A stretch of 64,000 bases of DNA from Gremmenia infestans (taxonomy: Eukaryota > Ascomycota > Leotiomycetes > Helotiales > Hamatocanthoscyphaceae). The notes under the pieces are model-generated. The model ran no database searches. It was not told where the DNA came from and saw only the letters and a program-made list of their open reading frames with translations. How positions within the stretch are numbered: the first letter of the stretch is position 1; each line of letters starts with the position of its first letter. A program made the position numbers and the translations under genes. Positions 33,733 to 45,254 of the stretch are shown one piece after another. The stretch lies in NCBI GenBank assembly GCA_032629725.1, contig JAFEVB010000015.1, positions 2,046,001 through 2,110,000 on the forward strand. Direction: 5' to 3'.

Positions 33733-35156
33733 TTATTTCTTTACAGCAAGGCTGCCAAAGAACTTCTGAACATCTTGGACCCAAAGCTCAGGCTGATTAA
33801 TGGCTGGGAAATGACCGCCTCGATCATGTCTAGACAAATATACCAGATTGACCAAGCGTTCTATCCATTCTCGAGGCTAAGATCAGATAAACAGAGTCAG
33901 CCCTTTGCGCGGGTAAAGCACTTGAGGGAAAGGACTGGAAGTGAAGATTCCATCTTACAGCAAAATTAAAATTCAAAAGGATGGGGAACGGTCCTTCGGG
34001 GAAACCCCATTGAGAAACCCCAGTAGGAACATTTGTTTGCGGGAAATTCGAGCCCGCCGGCTAGTGAGGTGAGTGAAGTCAGTATCATGTTTCCACACAT
34101 ACAAAAGGAAAGGAAATGCCACCATACCACCATAAACTCCCTGTATGTCCTCAAATTCCCCCAAGTCCCCTGAATCCACACCATCATAGTAGTAGTAATA
34201 ATCTCATCGAAGCTATACGCATACCCATCACTAATCGCATACATAAGCACCCAGATCCACCCCGTGAAGCCGACGGGCGTATCTGACATGGCCTGGCCGA
34301 TGGCGAGGGGGTTCTGCGTCTGGATGGTATCGTAGGCGGAATGCGAGCTGAACCATGCCTGAATCGATGCGATGTATGCGTTCTCCTCTGCTGTCGTCTG
34401 GTTCTGAGCTTGCCGAGCGAGATCTGTGGCGTTGGGTTGCGCGATGTGGAAGTCGGAAAAGTGGCCGATGAGACTGGAGCTGACCGCGTCCGCCATCCAC
34501 ATGCCTACCCACCATCCGAGATCTGTACTCACGACGCCGTACTTAGGATAGCCGAGTTTGTGCATGAGAGAATCAAATACCAGGCCCAATTGGCGTGGTC
34601 CTAGGCCGGAGTATGCGGGTGCGGGACTAAAACCAAAAGCAGGCAGGTCGGGGGCAACGACGTGGAAGCGTTGAGTTGTAGGATCGGCGGGAGATAGCAG
34701 TGGAGCGATGACTTTGGACCACTCAAGGTGAGAGGAAGGCCAGCCGTGGAGGAGGAGAATTGGCATAGCGTCTTCGTCGTCTGAACGCTCATGGACAAAA
34801 TGAAGCGGGACTTCATGCTGGTATTCTGAGCCATTGGGAGAAGGGATGGTAATGGCATAGTGGGAGAAATTTGCGTTGATCTCATTCTCGGTGTTGAACC
34901 AGTTGTAGTGCTCTTTCCAGTATATCGCGAGTGCTGTCATATTCTTCCGAGGGGGTCCTTCTAACCAGTCTTTGTTACTGTCATCTTCGAGGTCTATCGA
35001 TGGGCGATAGAGCCCCGCCTTTACTTTGGTCTCATTTATGAACGTTGGCTCGACTGAAATGTTGAACGCAACAGGCCGGGAGCTGGATGGAGGAAAGTTG
35101 ATGATGGCTCCGTTCACAAGTGGGCTTGCTAATATGATCAGATGGAAGAGCTTCAT
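33733..35156 (-). CDS. Secreted epoxide hydrolase (EHN N-terminal domain, alpha/beta hydrolase fold)
   Basis: Three exons (35156-34128, 34060-33959, 33876-33733; introns 67 and 82 bp) join in phase to 424 residues. Epoxide hydrolases open epoxides to diols and are used for detoxification or specialised metabolism. A signal peptide (MKLFHLIILASPLVNGA) is followed by the EHN domain ending in YWKEHYNWFNTENEINANFS. The catalytic domain shows the oxyanion motif LLHGWPSSHLEWSK, the nucleophile loop VVSTDLGWWVGMWM with Asp, and the conserved VPTGVSQWGFPEGPFP. The third exon supplies the catalytic His in RHDRGGHFPAINQPELW. Without the two introns the frame ends early and lacks that His. Six N-glycosylation sequons support secretion. 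The choice between two adjacent donors at 34127/34130 shifts the product by one residue. Confidence 0.88.
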
Positions 35157-37979
35157 ATTGGCGGAGGGAGACAGTCGAAGGAGCAGAGAGATGATCGAGG
35201 CAGCGGAAATGAAGCACGTATTGACTTGAAAACGGCCAAGCGACTTAGGGAAGCGTTATGAAACGGCAAAAGATGTCCTTTATATACCAATTGTACAAGC
35301 TGGGCTGATTTATAAACTTCCTTACCAAATGACATTACATATAAAGATTAGTAATTTCCAGTCAAAGCTGTCTCCCTTTCGGTCTTATAATTGAACAGCA
35401 CCATTGGGTATAATCCGCGGTAGACGCTGCGTGCTCATCTGGTACGATTCAAAGCTAGGAAGGTACTACTTCAAAATCTGTACATCGCATAGTTCATTTC
35501 CAAAGCTATCCACTTGTCAAACTTCCTTAAAAGACTCTCGGTTGTGATGCCCAGGGGTTCCAACTAGTCCCAAAGTAGAATATCACACACCCCTGCCTGC
35601 ATACGGCGTAAGTCGTGACTTGTAAGCAAAGTTACTACGGAGGATCTGCCTTGAATCTTTGTAATTGAGGTTATATGCCAAGGCTATTCTTACAGCAGTC
35701 CGTCGTTCCCGCAGCAAATCAACCGAAACCTGGCAGTCCCCATGCCGACAGACAGTCTTTGAAGCAGCACTTTCGTACAATTTGGATATTACAAATAAAT
35801 TGTCTCTTATGAACCGGACATAAGTTTCGGACATAGAACTAGCCGCTTACATGAGCTAACCGTATGAAGTTTTAGCTTGATTCTTGACAGCATTGACTCC
35901 CAGTCACCAGACAAAAGACCCAAGAACGAGCGAACGAAGCAGGAATATATGCGCCATCCCTGGTAAGAAAAGATAAAAACAAACCATTATTCGCTAGAGG
36001 TTCACAACGAACAAATCATCTTCCCTCTTGAATCTCACATCGAGGATGACAATCCGTAATATTGAGTTAGTCCTTTTACAGACTCGTCTTCTTCACAGAC
36101 TTAGAAAATATCACGCTTCGTAGAGGTCCCACCGCTTTCAGTTTCAAGATTTCGAGTGATAATTTGAGATGACTAGAATAACCACCGTCCTTGATAAAGA
36201 GGAAAATGCGGATCAAGAGTCCCGGTCCGCTCTATGCAATGGCAAAGGCAGCCACGGTATTCATTTGAATGACTTCATGCAATGACCAGGGTAGTAAAAA
36301 GCTAATCACTAAATTACCCACAGTTCTTATCCGATTTCCATAGCATTCAACTGTATATTCGTCTTTGACAGCAGAGATTCCAGATGACAGCAATTCACTT
36401 CCCAGCTACCCGAGTTGCAGTGCTTCCTGCGAACGCGGACACAATGGCAAGAGAAAGTACAAAGTATTTATACCCCTGTAGAACAAACGGTTCTCTGGAT
36501 CTGCTTGTACATCAAACACGGGTGCCATCTTCATTGCAATCGGGTTAGATGCGTAGATGAGTAGTTTGCGAGATAACTTCGACCATTACGCATTCTCAAC
36601 TGCTTTTTATACACAACAAAACATCTTGCCACCGACTGTTTGACTAGTGAATGTAATATGTAATGAAAGGCTCTCAACACTGGCGAATAAATACACGAGA
36701 GATTTTAGCAGCATAGATACTTGGGTATAAAGACTCACTTCTTCAATGCAATGTGCTCCAAGATCGACGAAGAAAAGTATGCCAATAAAAGACTGTCGGA
36801 TACATAGAAGAGGCACGCGTACTGGCAGAGCTTATAGAAGCTCGGAGAAATAATTCCCATGTAAAAAAAACGTTGCAGAAATGAAGTTGAAAATGAATTG
36901 AAAAAACTTTGAATCAATGAATGAATGAACTTCAAAATCTGACAGCAAATATACACCTAACAACACCTCCAAAACCCCGATGAAAACCATCGTTCACGCC
37001 ACGCTTGAAACATTAATCTTGACTTAATGTCATCCATTCTGACACCGTATTCCCCACCCAAATAAGACACATCAGAAGCAAAGCCCAAGCACACTGAGCG
37101 ACGCGACTGCGTCTACTCACTGCTGGGCAGAGATGAGTTGACACGGGGTTGTTGGTGTGGCGAAGGGAGAATGTGGAATTGAGGTCGTGCCTAATTGAAT
37201 GTAAATAAATAGCATTTCACCCTTTAACAGCAGCACTCCCATACAAACCACCCCTCAACTACCATTCTATTCTAGCACACATCACACCCCCCATAAAGGC
37301 ATACTTATACTTAGTATATGTACATATATCATAAGAAGTGAAGCAAACCCAATCCTTCCCTCCAATATGGCTCTCGTTTGCGAAAGCACGGTTATTGCTC
37401 GTTTGATGCTGTGATACGGTTTGCCTTTTAGAGATGGTATGGAGATTCATAGGTAAGCATGGATTCATGCTGCGAAAAGAGGATGAGAAGGGAAGGAAGG
37501 AGCGAGCGAGCCACTTGGGAGTCACGACACCAATTCGACTCAAATACTATTCACACACATATACACAAAATCCGATATTGAGTGAGAACAGTGTAACAAG
37601 CAATAACTCTAATTGCAATTGCAATTACCACACCACACTATTCGGACACAATGGCTTCTGCCAACCGTACTCCGTGTTCCCAAACTCCTATCAATGCCAA
37701 CCAATACGGTACCAATTTATAATGTCTCAGTGATTGATTCCAGACCTCACGCCTTGCCAAATACAAATGAAAGAAAAACCCCCATGCTGCCATCGCCAAA
37801 TTTATCCGCCGATTTCCGATTTCCCTGCTCAATTGACAATATGTGCATTAAAAGAAAGTACTTGGTCCGTCGGCCAGAAGGGAACGAAATTGAAATGTCT
37901 CTTTTGTAACCTTGTACTGATTGTACGAATGCTAACGCCCCCCGTGAATCAGACAAGTAATGGAGAATTAAAAAGCGCT
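35157..37979. other. Large non-coding region, 2.8 kb
   Basis: This lies between the promoter of the epoxide hydrolase and the 3' end of the BAR-domain gene. It is A+T-rich with many short frames, none with a recognisable protein or long enough to be convincing. The last few hundred bases should be the 3' UTR of the BAR gene. No tRNA or repeat was recognised. Confidence 0.4.
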
Positions 37980-39491
37980 TCAGTAGCGGTTGACACTCGT
38001 AGAGCTCATTTCAGCCCGCTTCATAGGAGGAGGTGGCGGTGGCTTCTTGGCGCGGCTAGGTGGCGGGGGAGGCGGCCCTTTGCGTCCGTTTGGAGCGTTG
38101 GTGAGGGTCGACTGGGGAGTTGTTCGGCTGGCTACACTACTACCATGAGAGGTCGCGGGACTGACAGAACGGGCTCCGTATGATCGATCAGGACTATTGC
38201 TGTTGAGTGTGGAGTCATCTGATGGATCGCCAAAGAGTTCTGAGTTTGTATTGACTCGGGCTGAAGGTCGTAGCTGTGCTCGCATGGTACCGACATTAGG
38301 GGGGACGGAATTTTGGCGGGTTTCAGAGATGGGGATTTCTCGGTAGATGGCAGTAGGTCCTTGAAATGTGGATGCACGGGTGATGTTGGCTCGGCGTCCA
38401 GGAGAATCGGCTTGGGGGTACTCATCAGGGACGTCCAACCGATTGTCCTGCCGTCCTCCTGAAGGGACACGGGATTGAGAGCGAATAGCTTGTCTGACTG
38501 GTTCTGGCTCTGGCATTGGAGGAGCTTCCTCATACCTTTCATTGTAGGAGTGCGCAGTGTTGGAGCGAGAACGTGGGTTTGGTCGTCTCTGGTCACGGTG
38601 TGAGGAGGTTTGTCTAAAAAATGTTAATACTGCCAAAGATGGGTCTGCGCGATTCTTACCCAGCAGGCCAGTCTCTCTTCAAACGGAGCAGCTCGTCTCG
38701 GCATTTATCATAGTATTCAAGCTCTGCCTCCAGGAACTCTCCAAGATCGGCAACGCTATCTGCTTCCGCTTCCTTGATATCCTGCATACGCCGCAAGACA
38801 TCCTCACTAGACTCCTCATATTTAGCTTTCTGGGACCGAAGCTCCTCCTCGGTTCTGAAATCTTCCTTCTTGGCTTTCTGCATCTTCGAAAGGGAGGCGT
38901 CATATGCAAGTCGTCGGTTTTCGAGCTTCTTCCGGGCAGCCTGCATCGATTAGCTTTGGAAGTCATCCCTGCCTTCAATAAACATACCTGGTATTCCTTC
39001 ATCATTGCCAGAGATCGTTCCAATGATTCAAGCCATCCATTTGTAGCTGTTACAACGTACGTCTCCTGAGAACGTGCAATTTTCTCATTTGCTCTGCCCA
39101 TGCCTACATCCAGTTAATAATATCCTTTTGACCGTAGCCATTATACGCACTGATGAGACAGTTTCCAAATTCCGAGTCAGGTTCAAAGTCCTCCCCATGA
39201 TGTATCATTGTTTGACCCAGGTATCCAACCGGTAGGATCTTCTCTTTGTCTTCGACTTCGTTGCGTTTAGAGAGGGACTTGACGTAGGTGGTCATGGATC
39301 TGTGCAGCTTCTGCATGCCTGGCAGATGTCAGTTGTGGACGGCGTAAAGCATCTGCAGACGTACCATCTTGTCTAAGATCCATCTCCAGCTCCAAATCTT
39401 TGAACTCATCAGACACGTTGGTCTTGATCTCCCCGCCCATCTTCTCCCCAGCCCATTGCTTGACCCTGCCGAGCTTCTTGTTGATATTCAT
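37980..39491 (-). CDS. BAR-domain membrane-curvature protein with proline-rich C-terminus
   Basis: Five exons (39491-39365, 39318-39151, 39103-38988, 38940-38660, 38613-37980) join in phase to 441 residues. BAR proteins bend membranes and link them to actin in endocytosis. The amphipathic start MNINKKLGRVKQWAGEKMGG is typical of an N-BAR. The BAR body follows: LHRSMTTYVKSLSKRNEVED, GNCLISMGRANEKIARSQET, and the charged helix AARKKLENRRLAYDASLSKM ending at ELLRLKRDWPAG (about residue 230). The second half is disordered and Ser/Pro/Arg-rich. It ends in two Pro tracts (PPPPPPSRAKKPPPPPPMKR), probable SH3-ligand sites. There is no SH3 domain of its own. It resembles fission yeast BAR adaptor proteins rather than Rvs167. 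Confidence 0.88.
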
Positions 39492-41173
39492 ATTGGCGGA
39501 CGTGCGTATGTATTGTGCGGTGTTGGGGGTGAAATTGTAGGGAAATCGTAGGGAAACCGTGGAGTTTGTGACTCTGGGTTTGTGGGGTTGTGTTGTTATT
39601 GTTGTCTGTTCAAGCTACCAATGTGAATTTATCCGCGCGGACAATTATTGTTGGATCTCAAAGAATGCTAGGCTGGGAAAGTACCAGAAGCGACAGTGTG
39701 TTGGGATGAACCGGAAGTGGGAGGAAACTGAAGAGCCCAAGCCAAGTCAATTGAATTGGGAGCTACAGCAGCCAAGAAAGAGCGTGATATGGATCCTGGC
39801 AGAGGACGTGGACGGTGAGGGGATGGTGCGTCTTGTTGGTTGCGGAGCGGTGGTGGCTTTCTGGACTGTATCCGCTTTGTGGTCTGGCAGAATGCAAGAT
39901 AAGGTAAAGAGTGTGGGATGTGGGAGATGGCATGTACAGGTGGGATATACAAGTACAGACTGGGTGATAAAAGGAGGCAGTTTTAGAAACAGAAAGGGGA
40001 AAGAAAGGGGAAGGGACGTCGAATTGATGAGGAATGCTCGAGTACTAGTAGAAGGTACGACTCTGGTTGGAATGGTTTGGTTTAGGATGGGATGCTTTTT
40101 TCGTTACCAGCCGATGATGGAACTGGTCTGGTCTGGTGGAAGGGCCGAGGAACGCCACCAAGCCTATTATTCCCTTTCCCCTGTCTTGACTTCCTGTCTG
40201 AATTGAAGGCCGGATGATAAAAGGATAATCAGTTGATCCTACAGATCTTCCCTTCATCGACACATCAAAATGCTTAATACATCTATTTACTCTATATCTC
40301 CTGCAGTGTCCAGTTATTAAAACCTTATCCACCCAATCGAGTACTGCTACTACTACTGGCGCCCGAACCCAACGAAACGTAGGTCACTTCCCCTTCCCTC
40401 CCCCCCCTTGCTACTGTTGGAATAGTCTCAACGATTGGCGGGGCCGCCATCGATAAATCTTACGCGTCGAAAATATGTGAGCACGCGCGGTGCAGTACAG
40501 CATGGAGTACCGTACCATCGGATCTAGGTTCGCGACTCGCCCTCCCCCCTCCCTCGCCATGCATCATGCACGCTGTAACACGGTTGTGTAAAAGTCCTTG
40601 TTCCGACCACAAGAATTCATTGACAGATCCTCCATATGAAACACGTCGTATGCGTTGTTTTGTGGGTACAGTATTTATATCCTTTCACAAGAGCCGCCCA
40701 GTCCAGTTTCATCTTCTAGTCTTCGGGACTTGCCTTTGGCGTTTGACCGGCGTCTCCTTAGAGTCAGGTACCGCTGAGATCTATTGGACTAGAATTTCCT
40801 ACACGTTCTCATAGAGGAGGATGAGGAGGATTGATTCGCATGCCAAATACGATCTTCTAATCAGCATTATTACGAAGTAGCTTGTTGGAGAGGAATACGG
40901 GATTCTAAGGATTTGGATACGTGCATTGCCGTTCCCGAGAAAATAGGGGGTGGGGTAAGAATGAGGCTGTGCTACGCTACAGTAGCCGGAGAGACCGGAA
41001 GCGATACAGTATCACCTCAGAACTTGCAGTTGTCGAAAGAATAATCCGAACCAAAAGTTATTTATATACATAAAGTTTTGAACTCTTCCTTTGGACCTTT
41101 GGACCTTTCAAAATGTATTGTTTGGTTGAGTTGTGGCGACCGGCTATTTCGGGAGGGACAAAAAGGAGACAAA
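39492..41173. other. Non-coding region upstream of the BAR gene
   Basis: The 1.7 kb begin with the BAR promoter. A 215-codon plus-strand frame at 39559-40206 has no conserved features and opposes the promoter, so I do not call it a gene. The remainder up to 41173 is unremarkable. Confidence 0.4.
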
Positions 41174-41200
41174 GAGGGAGAGGGAGAGGGAGAGGGAGAG
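41174..41200 (+). repeat. GAGGGA microsatellite
   Basis: Four and a half copies of the 6-bp unit GAGGGA, on a purine-only strand, lie in non-coding DNA. Confidence 0.85.
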
Positions 41201-41561
41201 ATGGGGTCGCCGACATCGACGCCACCTTCCTAAACAATAATTATTATTGATAAAGTAATAAGTACTATACTCTTTTACTTAGTCTTTATATTTCATATAG
41301 CCTCATGTTTGTCAGGATTTGGTACAGCTTTAATATAGGGGTTTCATTAACAAAGACAACTATGAGGAAAGCTAAAAGTACCAAAATGGAAGTTGGCTCC
41401 TCTTGGGAATAACCTCAAAAGCACAGGCCACTCTCTTAGCGAGCATCTAGCACCGCACCCTTAACCATACCTAACAAACCTCTTACTCCGTAGCATTATG
41501 CTTTCCTTGCTACGTCCTCACCTTATTAAAAATAACGGACATACCTATCACGCTTAATTCC
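41201..41561. other. A+T-rich spacer before the solo LTR
   Basis: No gene or terminal repeat is recognised in these 361 bp. They are A+T-rich with many stops. Confidence 0.4.
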
Positions 41562-41566
41562 ATTAC

Positions 41567-41760
41567 TGTTGGGATAATAGTCTAGCATCCCGACCTTTCT
41601 AGTCATGTGATCTCGCGTAGCTTAGTCAGCGAAGAGGCATCACCTCTTCGCATACACAACACCACTATGAATGCTAAGCAACATCAACCAGAATACCAGA
41701 ATCAAGTCTACTACGTAGTATAGAAGAAGTGATCACGTATCAACACCTGTGATACCAACA
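41567..41760. mobile_element. Solo LTR of a retrotransposon, 194 bp
   Basis: The sequence begins TGTTGGGATAATAG and ends GTGATACCAACA, so the canonical 5' TG...CA 3' ends sit within a perfect 6-bp inverted pair TGTTGG/CCAACA. It is flanked by the perfect 5-bp direct repeat ATTAC (41562-41566 and 41761-41765), as expected for integrase-mediated insertion. There is no internal coding sequence and no second copy nearby, so it is a solo LTR left by recombination between two LTRs. Short LTRs with this TGTTGGGATA start suggest a Ty1/copia element, but this is not proven. Confidence 0.88.
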
Positions 41761-41789
41761 ATTACGATAATAAAAATATAAAAATCACA

Positions 41790-42070
41790 CGTTTAAAAAG
41801 CAAGCAAGTAGAATCCAAACTATCAAAAATGAAGATTTGGTCAGGATACCCTTAAGCAAGCTTAACGATTAAAGCGTTCTTAGAAACCTGAACTAGTACA
41901 CCATTACATATTTGATGTATTTTACAGTTCCTTTTTTTCAATTATATATACCCTTTACCTCTCCGTCCAACGGCTTGGTGAATGCGCGGGGCGGTCGCCG
42001 CTCTAAGGTTGGCAAAAGTTCCAGAAATCGCGAAGTGCAACAAAACTTTAGTATTTTCTATTCGGGACGT
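41790..42070 (-). repeat. Dispersed repeat, copy 1 (inverted relative to the copy at 61.57-61.86 kb)
   Basis: The reverse complement of this stretch aligns with 61566-61865 over about 280 bp. Shared words include CATCAAAT, AATGGTGTACT, AGGTTTCT, ATCGTTAAGCTTGCTTAAGG, ATCCTGACCAA, GTTTGGATTCT, TTTTGTTGCACTTCG and CGTCCCGAATAG. Identity looks like 70-80%, with many transitions. No open frame is intact in either copy. It begins about 25 bp beyond the solo LTR's target duplication, so the LTR may have landed at the edge of this older repeat. Origin unknown: an old transposon or a gene relic. Confidence 0.75.
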
Positions 42071-43960
42071 CTCTTTGTTAGATAATTCACAGTGGGGGAC
42101 TGGCTAGCGCTGTGAAGTGAATGGAAGTTAATACTGCCCCGCGGAGCCCCTTTAAATTCTTTAAGCGAAGCTGTAAAGGAAGGAGAGGGGGATTTCAGTC
42201 GATACCTATGAACCGTTGTCTGGCTTTCTCTTATCTCAGGCAGAAAAGTCGACAGTCTTTAACATACATGCTATAGATAACCTAATAAGATATGTTTCTA
42301 TAAGATCCATTCCAAGTTCATGATGATAATGCCGTTGGTCACTTGTGCCTATTCTTCGCCGAGAATCATCAAGTAAATATAAGTGACTGCGATTTACTTT
42401 TCGCTCAAAATCGATATGTTAGAAACCCTAGCTTCATTTTCTTCTTCAGATCTATAAAACACCGCAAACATCTCCTCACCTTGATAATTATACTCAATGT
42501 CTGCTCTCTACTTCCTTCCTACTATAGAGAAAGACACCAAATTTCGATTTTTGCCAAGTTTCGATGCCACTTTCTCGGGTGCTTAAGCCAGTTGCGTATT
42601 CAGCATAATTTGCAGTTATCTCATTTGGTACGTAACTTCAATGTATCATTAGATGCATATGTATGTCAAGAAAAAGTTTACTGTCAAGTTCTATCAAGCA
42701 CCAAGTTAATCTTCAACCAAATGATTTATTTAGCAAGCAGTCACTTTCAAAAATTTCTAGAGGATAGTAACTTGTTCCTGCTTCGGTCTTCGATTAGGTT
42801 GAGGATGAAGTTGCTGCTAACATTATATATCCTTTCTAGTTCTTACGTGTCTACGATTCTCAGCTGTTACTAGCTGGAAGATATATACTATTTCTCAAGT
42901 GAATCCTGCTAATCAGCAGTTATTTATTCAGCACCGTCTCACTTCCGAGTGGCAACCAGCTAGGAATTCACAAACAAGCAGCAGGCAGTACGAAAGACTA
43001 GATCATAACTCTAAAAAGGTAAAGAAATGAATAATATATATGCCTCGTAGAGAGATTCATAGAAGCATAATCAATGATTTGCTAGGCTGAACTCAAATCG
43101 ACCCCCCTGTCTTTGCGCAAGCTTCTTATACTTCTTCTCTTTTATATTTATAAGAGGGAAAAATATTCACTGTTAGAACATAATTACTGTCATTATCCCA
43201 GCCATTCATTCAGTCACCCTTACGGTCCCTATCCCCGAAAAAGCTCATCCCAAAGCTTCATATTTCAAAATAGGATCCTCGCAGCGCGCTAGCCATTTGC
43301 AAATATCCGGCGGTAAGTTTCAAGGGCGCCCCTGAAATCCTCCAAATTCGGCTCTGAATGCTGCTGGCTGCTCGACTTGGATCCTAGTCTTGCTCTTTAA
43401 ATATTCAACTATTCTTTGCTATGCCGCGCGATTGCTCCTTCCTTTTCGGTCTACTACCGTGCTAATATAATACTATGATAATAAAGTAATTCTGCATAAC
43501 GTTTAGATAAATAATCTCCTGTTACATCCTGTTATCCTATAACACTCGCCTCGAATAAGCGTTCAGACTCGTATACATATACCCGCCAAAAGCGCATGCT
43601 ACCTGGAGACACTTATGCTATACGCGTTCCCGTCAAATGAATCAGACGCTGGCCAACAAACACCTTTAGGGTCACACAAGAAGCGGCAAGCTATGCACTG
43701 TATAACATTTTGACTGCGGTTTCTAACCGCAGAGTGTCCCTGAATATTCCATTGATGTGAAAGACTAATGCCTGCCCCAAACCAGGAGCAATAATGCACG
43801 CAACCTTCAAGTATGAGCCGAATCCCAGACCGTTATACTCCAACGCCCTTCATAAAACCAGATTAACCCCCTAAATGTCGTTCCATAACCAGTGCCCAAA
43901 TTTCCCATTCCCAATGCCACCCCCAAATATACCAAACCCTAGTCCGAGCCGAATCCATAA
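42071..43960. other. A+T-rich non-coding region, 1.9 kb
   Basis: The longest frame, 176 codons at 42343-42873, has no recognisable domain and a hydrophobic/basic composition typical of chance frames in A+T-rich DNA. The last 160 bp should be the 3' UTR of the minus-strand gene ending at 43961. Nothing else is seen. Confidence 0.4.
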
Positions 43961-44416
43961 CTACTTCTTCAAAACACCAGAGGCGTACAGAGCTGGAATT
44001 GCCTGGTTGACAGTCCACTCCGTACATTTGATCATAGGTGGTCGATCTTCGCCGGGCTCGTAGAATGTACCGTCGGGCTTCATCTGCTCCGTCTTCATCG
44101 TGGCGATGTTGAAGTGCTTCTGCTTCGGTGGTGGAGGTTGTGCGGCCAGGATTTTGTCCACTTCATGAGGATAGTCGGAGACGTTGATGGTGCCCAGGAA
44201 ATCCTTGCTGTAGAAAGAGGCAGACATCTCAGGTTCATTTCCCTTCTTGCTGGCGTAAACCATGCCAGTGACAATGTCTCCTGTAACATGATGAACGCGT
44301 CCCTGACCGTCGATATCGGAAGCGACGAATATAAAATTGTGGTATCTAGGCTGGGGCATGTCGGGATCTATCCATGAAAGGGTATATCTGACTTTGTAGA
44401 CGTTGTAGGTTGACAT
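43961..44416 (-). CDS. Small conserved-looking fungal protein, function unknown (DUF6914-like)
   Basis: This single-exon frame encodes 151 residues and starts MSTYNVYKVRYTLSWIDPDM. The sequence PRYHNFIFVASDIDGQGRVH and HHVTGDIVTGMVYASKK near the front, with CTEWTVNQAIPALYASGVL near the end, recalls the layout of a small fungal family (YHW...G.V.H...G, then C..W...AI..L...G) that I know as DUF6914; this is from memory and unverified. There is no signal peptide or membrane segment. Balanced amino-acid use and a clean ATG support a real gene. It stands alone in a long non-coding region. Confidence 0.7.
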   Translation of the reverse strand: MSTYNVYKVRYTLSWIDPDMPQPRYHNFIFVASDIDGQGRVHHVTGDIVTGMVYASKKGNEPEMSASFYSKDFLGTINVSDYPHEVDKILAAQPPPPKQKHFNIATMKTEQMKPDGTFYEPGEDRPPMIKCTEWTVNQAIPALYASGVLKK

Positions 44417-45254
44417 TGCTGACGATGCTAGTTGGATATTGTTGTAAAGGGTTGGATATGGCGATTCGATGACAAGATGTGAGGAGATGATATACTTGAG
44501 AACGTAGATCGATCTGAGCCTCGGGATAAGAAAAGTGGCACTAATCTATAATGTGCCAGGCGGCGTGGGACATTCATAGCGAGTGCAGCCTTTTCCTATG
44601 TATCATAAGGAGCATTGGGCCTTTCGTGGAAAGGCGGTAAAATACTGCAGGAGTTAGCAAGTGAATAGGTCGCCTCGATGTCTTCATCAAGTAGCAGAGA
44701 CTTTTTGTGGAGGAGGCACATAACACTATAGGAGTTTCCTCCACAAAACACTATAGGAGTCAATAAGGCAATTCACATGCTGCCGTCTAGGTAGGTAGGC
44801 ACTGTCCTTAGACTCGACTTGCAAAGTAGAACATGCGATAGCAGTTTGGCGTCAAATTCGTCTTTCTAATCTATATTCTTTAGATAATTGAAACATCTGG
44901 AAAAAACTGTAAGCCAAGCTGTATGCTAGCTTGCGTAGCAGAAGACTTGAACTGGGCCATCTAAAAGAAGTTCATGGAGCTAGAATGCCCCACTAAGGCT
45001 TCCGAGCCTCACCCCCCCCACACTAATTGTTAGCATGCTCTACTTTGCAAGTTACTTTGTGCTTCTTTTACCTTACTCAGGTACCTAGGCCAAGGTAAGG
45101 TGACGGGGTGGGCGTTTAGCAGCCACGTGACTCACCTCGGGATATATATTTGCCGCTTACCGAAGAGAGTGGCTACCCTGCGTGCATGCCAAACTACCTA
45201 AGCATCTAGGTAAAGCAAAGACAACACCACCATTCTCCATACCCAAAACATGAG
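44417..45254. promoter_or_regulatory. Divergent intergenic region with a hairpin and a 25-bp tandem repeat
   Basis: The 838 bp separate the small fungal gene from the kinase-like gene. A perfect 12-bp inverted repeat, TTTTGTGGAGGA at 44703-44714 with TCCTCCACAAAA at 44737-44748, flanks a 22-nt loop. The 14-mer AACACTATAGGAGT occurs at 44722 and again at 44747. The last bases before the kinase-like gene form a minimal upstream ORF (45250-45258) whose stop overlaps the main start. Confidence 0.6.

Noticed and set aside
33488..33969. Poly-Leu, poly-Ser and poly-Ala frames
   Set aside because: All three are produced by the 9-bp microsatellite read in different frames.
39559..40206. 215-codon plus-strand frame upstream of the BAR gene
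   Set aside because: No recognisable domain, lies in the promoter of the divergent gene, and has no splice or codon-bias support.
42343..42873. 176-codon plus-strand frame
   Set aside because: Sits in A+T-rich non-coding DNA with a hydrophobic/basic composition expected by chance; no homology recognised.
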